Shown: one piece after another, positions 48,821 through 55,532 of the stretch | Position numbering within the stretch: position 1 is the first letter of the stretch | Layout of the letters: each line of letters opens with the position of its first letter | Source: Brasilonema sp. UFV-L1 | GTDB taxonomy: Bacteria > Cyanobacteriota > Cyanobacteriia > Cyanobacteriales > Nostocaceae | Reading direction: 5' to 3' | Length of the DNA: 55,532 nucleotides | NCBI RefSeq assembly: GCF_012912105.1 | Contig: NZ_QMEA01000027.1 | Location: forward strand, 1-55,532 | Program-made: the position numbers and the translations under genes | The notes under the pieces: generated by a model | Databases searched by the model: none | The model's input: the letters and a program-made list of their open reading frames with translations, nothing else | What the model was told of the DNA's origin: nothing

Positions 48821-50845
48821 CTAAAAATGATGATTCTTTGGGGTATTTTCAAGGTAACAAATGATAGGATTTGTTCCTATTGTGTCCCATCTATTCCAAT
48901 TTGTTGCACTCTTAGTGTTTCTCACATCTTGAAAAAGAAGACTGTGTAAAGTTTGCAATAATTCCTTTGTCGTATAGGGCTTAGAAAGAAATGCTTTAAC
49001 TCGTGCAGTCTCTATCAGTTTGTCGCCAGCTACCAAACCGCTGACACCAATAATCAAGACATGCGGATTCATTTTTTGCAATGCGCGAATAGTTAGTGCT
49101 CCGTCCATTGACGGCATCATCATATCTACTAACACGATGCTAATTTTATCTTTGTATTGAGCATATAATGCAAGTGCCTCAATTCCATCGCTAGCTGTTA
49201 AGACTTTGTAATTGTAAGTTTCTAACGAGATTTTGGTCGTTTCTAAAATTGGGGCTTCGTCATCTATAACAAGAACCAATTCTCCATTTCCTTTTGGCAA
49301 TTCGAGGTTTTCTACAAGCGGTGTTGCTGTTGCTTCCACAGCTGGCAAGAACACTTTAAATTCAGTTCCTCTACCAACGTGGCTGGATACATTGACAAAA
49401 CCACCGTGGCTTGTGATAATTCCCCTGACGGTTGAAAGACCTAATCCTGTACCTTTGCCAAATTCTTTAGTGGTGAAAAACGGCTCAAATATTCTATCCA
49501 CGACTTCTGGCGACATACCGATTCCTGTATCGGTAACGCTTATCATAATGTAAGGACCAAGGTTTGCCTCAAGATTCATGCGGGCATAGTGTTCATCTAT
49601 AAACACATTTTTTGCAGAAATCTTTAAAGTTCCGCCATCGGGTAGGGCATCGCGAGCGTTGACAACTAAGTTCATGAGCACTTGATGCAGGTGTGTCGCA
49701 TCACCAACGATCGCCCAAAGATCTGACTTTATATTTATGGAAAATTCGATAGATTTAGGAAATGTTTCTTGAACAATTTGCTCTATTTCTGAGAACAAGT
49801 GGTTCACTTGCACAATCGTGCGTTTCTTGCCTTCAACGCCACGTGTAAACTGTAACACTTGCTTGACTAAAGCTGCTCCGCGTTTAGCGTTAGTTTCTAT
49901 TGTGCTAAACATTTGCTGACTCCGCTGATCAATATTTGGCAGTTTTAGCTGCAACAGTTGCGCTGCTGTCAGAATTGGAGTCAGAATATTGTTCAGGTCA
50001 TGTGCAATGCCGCCTGCAAGTGTGCCAATGCTCTCCAGTCGCTGGGCACGAAGAAACTGTGCTTCGAGTTGTTTTTTCTCTGTAATATCGGTGTTGACTG
50101 TAAGAATTGATTTTGCTTGCCCATCTTCATCGCGCATCAAAGTCCAGCGGCTAGCAACAATGATTTCCTTGCCTTCTTTCGTCACTTGATGTAACTCGCC
50201 CTGCCATGAGCCACTAAGAGCTAAACTTTCTTCGAGGTTTTGAAGTTGAAATTCGGTTTCCACTGAATACAGAAGCTGATTGACATTCTTGCCAATTGCT
50301 TCTATTGCTTTCCATCCGTACAAATCTTCAGCCCCTTTGTTCCAAAAACGGATTTGGTTGTCCAAGTCTTTAACAAGAATTGCATCTGTGGTAATCTCTA
50401 ACAGAGCAGCCTGTTCGCGGATTTGCTGGTTTTGTTTCTGAAGTGTTTTTGTTAGGTTCTGCAGCCTCAGATGGAGTTCGATCCGGGCTAAAACTTCTTC
50501 GTGCTGAAGCGGTTTGGTGATATAATCCACTGCACCAAGATTCAATCCTTTGACCTTATCCACTGTTTCGGAAAGTGCGGTCATGAAAATGATCGGAATG
50601 TCTTTTGTTAATTGATTAGCTTTTAGACGGCTGCAGGTTTCAAAACCATCCATTCCTGGCATGAGTATGTCCAACAAAATCAAGTCAGGTGGCGCATATT
50701 CAGATCTGGCGAGCGCACTTTCACCATCTTCAGCAACCAAGACTGAAAATCCAGAAGCGGCTAAAAAATCGAACAACACTTCTAAATTAGTGGGAGTGTC
50801 ATCAACAATTAAGATGACACCTTTTTGAGTCGGGTCAATATTCAT
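48821..50845 (-). CDS. Hybrid kinase: REC-PAS-HisKA-HATPase-REC
   Basis: 674-aa cytoplasmic signalling protein. N-terminal receiver with Asp59 ('DLILLDILMPGMDGF') and 'DYITKPL'; a coiled linker; PAS domain (about 145-255); dimerisation helix with His282 ('GGIAHDLNNILTP', the variant of NtrB-like kinases); HATPase with 'NLVVNARDAL', 'VTDTGIGMS', 'IFEPFFTTKEFGKGTGLGLS'; and a second receiver with Asp in 'ISIVLVDMMMPSMDGA'. The unusual arrangement of receivers at both ends suggests a relay. A 35-aa tail follows. It is 395 bp downstream of the giant kinase, same strand, and both could act in one phosphorelay. Confidence 0.93.
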   Translation of the reverse strand: MNIDPTQKGVILIVDDTPTNLEVLFDFLAASGFSVLVAEDGESALARSEYAPPDLILLDILMPGMDGFETCSRLKANQLTKDIPIIFMTALSETVDKVKGLNLGAVDYITKPLQHEEVLARIELHLRLQNLTKTLQKQNQQIREQAALLEITTDAILVKDLDNQIRFWNKGAEDLYGWKAIEAIGKNVNQLLYSVETEFQLQNLEESLALSGSWQGELHQVTKEGKEIIVASRWTLMRDEDGQAKSILTVNTDITEKKQLEAQFLRAQRLESIGTLAGGIAHDLNNILTPILTAAQLLQLKLPNIDQRSQQMFSTIETNAKRGAALVKQVLQFTRGVEGKKRTIVQVNHLFSEIEQIVQETFPKSIEFSINIKSDLWAIVGDATHLHQVLMNLVVNARDALPDGGTLKISAKNVFIDEHYARMNLEANLGPYIMISVTDTGIGMSPEVVDRIFEPFFTTKEFGKGTGLGLSTVRGIITSHGGFVNVSSHVGRGTEFKVFLPAVEATATPLVENLELPKGNGELVLVIDDEAPILETTKISLETYNYKVLTASDGIEALALYAQYKDKISIVLVDMMMPSMDGALTIRALQKMNPHVLIIGVSGLVAGDKLIETARVKAFLSKPYTTKELLQTLHSLLFQDVRNTKSATNWNRWDTIGTNPIICYLENTPKNHHF

Positions 50846-51241
50846 AAAACCTCTTATTAATTTATCAACAAAGAGTCAGGAGTCATATCAAATCCGGTAG
50901 TATTTGAATAATCAAAAAACCGCACCAGACGCTCTTGAGCGAAAGGAAGGAGAAATAATTCTGCTACAAATTGATTTGATATCAGGAGTCAGAATCTGTC
51001 AACATCAATGAACAAATAATGAACAATTATCAAATCGATAACTGATAACTGATAATTGACAAGGGAATTGGTCATGAATTCTCCAGGAGTGGTACTGGTT
51101 GTTGGTTGAAAACCGGACTTCCTCCCGCGACGCTAACGTTCCAGAAGAGGCGAAATCAGTATAAATACTCTTCCTAAAACTCATTCCTTTATGAGTGAAG
51201 TATTCTGAATTTACCAATTCAGCATTCTGACTCCTTTTTTC
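50846..51241. other. 396-bp gap with a MITE-like element and heptamers
   Basis: Between the giant kinase and the hybrid kinase. It contains the inverted-repeat element at 50885-50982 and heptamer units (TCGATAACTGATAACTGATA at about 51037). No gene is supported; a 70-codon minus-strand frame at 51005-51217 runs across the repeats. Confidence 0.55.
50885..50982. mobile_element. MITE-like element with ATATCAAATC ends
   Basis: 98 bp with perfect 10-bp inverted ends ATATCAAATC (50885-50894) and GATTTGATAT (50973-50982). CAGGAGTCA flanks it on both sides (50877-50885 and 50983-50991), which looks like a target-site duplication but could also be the local repeat theme. The inside has CACCAGACGCT, shared with the cmpB-cmpC element. 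Confidence 0.7.
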
Positions 51242-54200
51242 TTAATATTTTTTGAGAAACTCCAAGATTTGTTTTCCTTTAAAACCTTTAGCCAATTGAC
51301 GCAAATGAGTAGCAAATGGTACCCATTGTTCATCCAATTCCTCTAGTTTTGCAGCTCGTTGTGCAATACTTCTGAGATCGCCCCTCATTGCTAAATCAAG
51401 CAAGACTGCAAGTTCTTCTGCGGGTGGAGCGATAAGTGAGTCTTGAGTCTGTGCAGGTGCAACGCTTTGCGCCCTGACTTGATTTTCGGGCTGCTCATAA
51501 ATCCATTCCAACCCTAAATGCACCTGTAATTTTTCTAAAAGCTCCGCTTTTCGGATCGGTTTGGGTAGAAAATCATCGCAACCAACCTCTCGACTTTGCT
51601 TTTGATCCCACTCAAAAACACTAGCTGAGATCGCAATGACAACCACTTCCTTGAAGTCTGGTAACATTCTGAGGCGACGGGTGGCTTCAAAGCCGTCCAT
51701 CACACTCATGACTAAGTCCATAAAAATCACATCTGGTTTAAATTCACGCGCTTTGTCAAGAGCGTCTAAACCATTTGTTGCTTCTGTGACTTCAAACCCC
51801 AATGGCTGTAGTAGATTCACTAAAACAGAGCGATTTGCCCATTTATCATCTACCACCAAAACTTTCCGCGCAGGTTCCATAAAACCAATGATATTGGCGT
51901 CATCGATGCTCTGAACATCACTTTGTTGAAAAACCTCAGGCAAATCTAAATCAAGCCAAAAAACGCTGCCTTGACTTAAAGTACTCTTCACCTTTAGTTC
52001 GCTACCCATCATCTGAACTAATTGACGGCTAATTGCCAATCCCAATCCTGTTCCTTCAGTTTTACGACTCTCCTCACCCACTTGGTGGAATGGCAAAAAT
52101 ATTTCTTCTAGTTGCTCAGATGGGATGCCAATACCTGTATCTTCTACTTGAAAACGAAGTTTATCCTCCTGATAGCCTACTTTGAAAGTTATACTACCTT
52201 TTTCTGTAAATTTAACCGCATTGCTAAGTAAATTAATCAAGACTTGACGCAACCGTTTTTCATCTGCTCGAATCAGTCTTGGTAAGGGAGAAAGCGTTTG
52301 GTAAATTAACGAAATTCCCTTTTGTTCGGCACGGATGCGGCAAATCTCAGCAATAGTCTCAATAAATTCCGGAAGATGAAATTCTTTTGGATAAAGTTCC
52401 ATTTTCCGTGCTTCAATTTTGGACAGATCTAAAATATCGTTGATCAGTGTCAGTAGATGTTCACCACACTGATGAATAACATCAATACCATTCTTTTGTT
52501 GAGCAGTTAAAGCTTTATCTTTCTTAAAAATTTGAGTGTAACCTAAAATACCATTGAGCGGGGTACGGAGTTCATGACTCATGTTAGCCAGGAATTCGCT
52601 CTTGGCACGGTTAGCAGTTTTGGCTGCTTCTTCTGCTCGCTGGCGTTCTTTGATTTCCTGTTGAAGTTGTAAATTTTTATGTTGTAACTCCAGCGTTCGC
52701 TCTTCGACTTTCGCTGCCAATGTCCGATTATATTCTTCTAAATCATTGTAAAGACGTGCATTCTCAATTGAAATTGCTGCTTGAGAAGATAAAAGTTGTA
52801 AAACTTCCAATCGCTCTTGTGTAAATGCTCCAATTGTCAAGTTATTTTCTAAATAAAGAATGCCAATGAGTTTACCTTGATTCACAATTGGCGTACATAA
52901 AATAGATTTTGGTTTATAATGAATAATATAGGTATCTGTTGCAAAGACTGGTTCCAAGCTAGCATCATTCAGTAGGACATGTCCTTGAGTGCGACGCACA
53001 TAATTGATGACGGATATAGGTAGCTGCTGACTGAATTCTACAGGTGTCGATGGTTGGACGGTTATCTCATCTTGCCCGACACTTCCAGAAGCTTCTATGA
53101 GTAACTGTCCTGCTTTTTCTAAAATTAAAAATGCTGTTTCTGCTCCAGCATTTTCAAGGACAATGTGCATCAATTTAGCTAGCAACTTATCCAAAACCAT
53201 TTCACCAGAAAGGGCAAGAGATGCTTTCATGACTGCAGCTAAATCCAGAACTCGGGGAGTACCTGTAGTCGTAAAACTAATTGTCCGATTCATCTCTAAA
53301 CCTTTGGTTTGTCGGTTCAGTGTTTGGGCGAAAATGTGAGGATATCTGGCTGCCAAATTTCTAACTTTTGCAGTTGCTCCCCAGCGAATATATCCATAGT
53401 AAGCATCAGTGAGATAAGTCTGAGCCACCTTTTCTCTACCACGCTCAAAATAAAACTTTGCTGCTAGTTCATTTGCAAGCGCCTCTTCCTGAATATATCC
53501 CTGCTCCTTCGCTCCAGCAATGGCTCGGTCATAATATTCCGTTGCTTGCCAATATTGACCTAATACCCGCGCTTTCTCTGCCTCTACTAAGTCATACTTA
53601 TGCTGAAAATTCATTGGGGCATTTTCTGCCCATTTTCGCATCTTTTCCTGGTTCTTGATCACTCTACTCAAGAGGTGTTCTTGTTGCGAGTGTGGTACTG
53701 ATGGATAAATCACGAGTTGTGCTAAAGAATCATAAAAATGAAACACAGGCACAATCAAAAATCCTTTTACCCCATCTAAATACTGTTCGGCTTGAACTCC
53801 ATTTTCCAATGCTTGATGATGCTCTCCAAATAAATAACAGAGTATCAGTTTGTTTGAATAGAAGTAGTGAAGTCCGGTTCTGTCATTTGCTTGCTTAAGC
53901 AGCGGTAAAGATTTCTCCTCGTTGTATGCTTCACCCAATAAACAGCACGGTTTTTCAAAAGGTTCTAGCAAATTAAGAATTGACTGCTGAAATATTTTAT
54001 TCCAACTCAAGGCGTTCTCTTGCTTGAGTTGAGCAAGGATATTACTGGTTGCTGCCATTTCTCGTTCAACTTTTGCCAGTTCTTGACCGATGAGATATAA
54101 ATAGTAGCATTTTTGCATGGCGGCATAGCCACCATATTCAAAATGTCCGTTCTCCAATCCACTAGAGTATGAATTCTGCAAAAGTGGCAACGTTTCCTTA

Positions 54201-55532
54201 GCATGAACTTTTCCATGAAACGCAGATGAACCTGCCACAAAAAAGACACTTGTTTTGAGTTCTACAGCATTGAATCGTTCTACAAGACTTAACGCCAACT
54301 TACCAAATTGATAAGCCGACTCAATGTCCTGAAATAACCCGTTGATCATGATGCTGTAAAGAACATAACTATAAGCTGAGAAGGGTGAATTTCCATGTTT
54401 GATTGACAAATTGAGCTGTTCGCACGCAATTAACGGCAACAACGCAGGTCCAGCTTGATACGTCGGAGAACCTAGGCATGCTAACATCCGTACAGCGGCT
54501 AGTTTATCAACCTCGGTCATTAATGGTAGGTTAATCAGGTCTTCGATATTTCTCCCGCTCAAATTTCTTGCTGTTTGAGTCAGTGTTTGCTCGATATCCA
54601 AAAGGCTAGGCGACTCTGGGAAGCTGATTCCTAGTAGTTCTAGTGCTTGTAACCCAATGTTGATCGCTTCAAGCTGTTTCACTTGCGCCATGCAGGCTTG
54701 GATTTTGACCTCATAAACTTTCATTTTGTCAATAGGGGTTTTTGCCTGCTGCAGAACAACAGTTGCCCATTTCTCCATCTGCTCAAAATCGCCGTTGAGG
54801 TACGCTGTTTCTACTGCTGACTCATAAAGTGCCAATGTTAGCTCATACTGATTCTGCCAGCTATTGACTGCCAATAATTCCAAACCCACCTTCAGATAGC
54901 GCATAGCAGATTCATACGCCGCTGCTGCTTTCGCTTTCTGCCCTGCAATCAGATTAAGTTCAGCCAGCTCATATTTTTCCGACTCTAAAGTGAGTAAATC
55001 GGTACCATAATTCAGTTGGTTGACTAAAGCAAAGATATTTTCTTTTCGTTCTTCAGGCGTAATATTTTGTAGTAATAATTGACCAATTTTGAGATGAGTT
55101 TCTTTTTTTTGCGAATCTGGAATGAGAGCATAAGCTGCTTGCTGTACTCGGTCATGTAGAAACTTGTAGGCAATTGTCAGTTGTTCTACCGTACGGGAAG
55201 TCGCTTGCTCGTCTAGGTCATTTGTTAGTTGTTCATTTTGCTGACTACTAATAACTAAAGGAATTTTGTAAGATTGGTCTAAGGGTAAAACGAGACCCGT
55301 CTGCAAAGATTCCCACAAATCTGCTGCTGTTTCAGACAAAGATTTTTGATTAACAATACCCAAAACATCTAAGGTAAATTTATCTCCAATACAAGCAGCT
55401 AATTTTAGGATATTCTGTGTCTTCAGTGATAATTTCTGAATCTGATTAATCATCAATTCAACGACATTATCAGTGATATCAATGTCTTTCAGTAGCTTAA
55501 TATCCCACTGCCAACCCCCCTCTGTCCCCCCT
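51242..55532 (-). CDS. Giant AAA-GAF-HisKA-HATPase-REC kinase (5' end outside window)
   Basis: The reading frame stays open to the window edge (codons for WQWDIKLLKDIDITDNVVEL precede the first possible start at 55456), so the N-terminus, probably a Ser/Thr kinase and AAA ATPase domain, lies outside. Seen here in order: the end of the ATPase/winged region ('KLAACIGDKFTLDVL'), a long helical TPR-like stretch (about 130-720 from 55456), GAF (about 780-930), coiled coil, HisKA ('[15 protein letters not shown]'), HATPase ('NLLSNAVKF', 'VEDTGIGIP', 'GTGLGLAISRQLV'), REC ('DVIFMDLVMSVMDGF') and a 100-aa helical tail. This is the typical plan of a cyanobacterial hybrid STK-AAA-histidine kinase. Confidence 0.9.
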   Translation of the reverse strand, partial: GGTEGGWQWDIKLLKDIDITDNVVELMINQIQKLSLKTQNILKLAACIGDKFTLDVLGIVNQKSLSETAADLWESLQTGLVLPLDQSYKIPLVISSQQNEQLTNDLDEQATSRTVEQLTIAYKFLHDRVQQAAYALIPDSQKKETHLKIGQLLLQNITPEERKENIFALVNQLNYGTDLLTLESEKYELAELNLIAGQKAKAAAAYESAMRYLKVGLELLAVNSWQNQYELTLALYESAVETAYLNGDFEQMEKWATVVLQQAKTPIDKMKVYEVKIQACMAQVKQLEAINIGLQALELLGISFPESPSLLDIEQTLTQTARNLSGRNIEDLINLPLMTEVDKLAAVRMLACLGSPTYQAGPALLPLIACEQLNLSIKHGNSPFSAYSYVLYSIMINGLFQDIESAYQFGKLALSLVERFNAVELKTSVFFVAGSSAFHGKVHAKETLPLLQNSYSSGLENGHFEYGGYAAMQKCYYLYLIGQELAKVEREMAATSNILAQLKQENALSWNKIFQQSILNLLEPFEKPCCLLGEAYNEEKSLPLLKQANDRTGLHYFYSNKLILCYLFGEHHQALENGVQAEQYLDGVKGFLIVPVFHFYDSLAQLVIYPSVPHSQQEHLLSRVIKNQEKMRKWAENAPMNFQHKYDLVEAEKARVLGQYWQATEYYDRAIAGAKEQGYIQEEALANELAAKFYFERGREKVAQTYLTDAYYGYIRWGATAKVRNLAARYPHIFAQTLNRQTKGLEMNRTISFTTTGTPRVLDLAAVMKASLALSGEMVLDKLLAKLMHIVLENAGAETAFLILEKAGQLLIEASGSVGQDEITVQPSTPVEFSQQLPISVINYVRRTQGHVLLNDASLEPVFATDTYIIHYKPKSILCTPIVNQGKLIGILYLENNLTIGAFTQERLEVLQLLSSQAAISIENARLYNDLEEYNRTLAAKVEERTLELQHKNLQLQQEIKERQRAEEAAKTANRAKSEFLANMSHELRTPLNGILGYTQIFKKDKALTAQQKNGIDVIHQCGEHLLTLINDILDLSKIEARKMELYPKEFHLPEFIETIAEICRIRAEQKGISLIYQTLSPLPRLIRADEKRLRQVLINLLSNAVKFTEKGSITFKVGYQEDKLRFQVEDTGIGIPSEQLEEIFLPFHQVGEESRKTEGTGLGLAISRQLVQMMGSELKVKSTLSQGSVFWLDLDLPEVFQQSDVQSIDDANIIGFMEPARKVLVVDDKWANRSVLVNLLQPLGFEVTEATNGLDALDKAREFKPDVIFMDLVMSVMDGFEATRRLRMLPDFKEVVVIAISASVFEWDQKQSREVGCDDFLPKPIRKAELLEKLQVHLGLEWIYEQPENQVRAQSVAPAQTQDSLIAPPAEELAVLLDLAMRGDLRSIAQRAAKLEELDEQWVPFATHLRQLAKGFKGKQILEFLKKY

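Overview
This 55.5 kb window is chromosomal DNA from a cyanobacterium, most likely a filamentous, Nostocales-type species. The evidence is the genes for phosphoribulokinase and for a ferredoxin-NADP reductase carrying an N-terminal phycobilisome (CpcD) domain, plus Crr7, CAAD, DUF2854 and a CmpABCD bicarbonate transporter. Many HIP1 octamers (GCGATCGC) and heptanucleotide short tandem repeats between genes agree with this. Coding density is moderate, with about ten intergenic gaps of 0.3-1.4 kb, many filled with small repeats and MITE-like inverted-repeat elements. I found no tRNA, rRNA, CRISPR array, phage or intact transposase gene.

Layout. 0.2-1.5 kb: a PBP4-type D-Ala-D-Ala carboxypeptidase (-). 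2.5-6.6 kb: lipid cluster plsX-fabH-fabD-plsC (+), then an AI-2E family permease. 8.2-11.4 kb: a DUF2267 protein, an orphan sensor kinase and a secreted alpha/beta hydrolase with a PEP-CTERM-like tail (all -). 11.7-16.5 kb: polyphosphate kinase, a stand-alone receiver, a 59-aa protein, a 46-aa ribbon-helix-helix protein beside hairpins, and a DUF2854 protein. 16.7-25.0 kb: a minus-strand signalling block holding Crr7, a TPR-CHAT protease-like protein with an intact His/Cys pair, a small TPR protein, a secreted TPR protein, a Ser/Thr kinase with TPRs, and a membrane histidine kinase. 26.3-31.3 kb: metK and prk (-), then petH (+). 31.5-38 kb: homoserine dehydrogenase, an SLH protein, an aspartate-racemase-like enzyme paired with an EamA exporter, a CAAD protein and a secreted pentapeptide protein. 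39.3-45.4 kb: cmpA-cmpB-cmpC-cmpD-psiE (+). 45.8-48.2 kb: MTA phosphorylase and a peptidoglycan-binding-repeat protein (-). 48.8 kb to the end: a hybrid response-regulator kinase and a very large AAA/GAF/HisKA/REC kinase that runs off the window.

How the genes work together. plsX, fabH, fabD and plsC form one route from malonyl-CoA to phosphatidic acid. prk, petH and cmpABCD all serve carbon fixation: CO2 acceptor regeneration, NADPH supply and bicarbonate uptake. The binding protein has CmpA-like rather than NrtA-like residues at its pocket, so I assign bicarbonate and not nitrate. The block most likely to hold an undescribed system is 16.7-23.1 kb, where a Ser/Thr kinase, two TPR scaffold proteins and a caspase-like CHAT protein share one strand. 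This could be a phosphorylation-controlled proteolytic pathway, but that is an inference. Other notable points are a TTG start for metK set by its ribosome-binding site, an internal start candidate for a short FNR isoform, MITE-like elements in both long gaps of the cmp operon, and heptamer repeats that form the fabD start codon and the tail of the DUF2854 protein.
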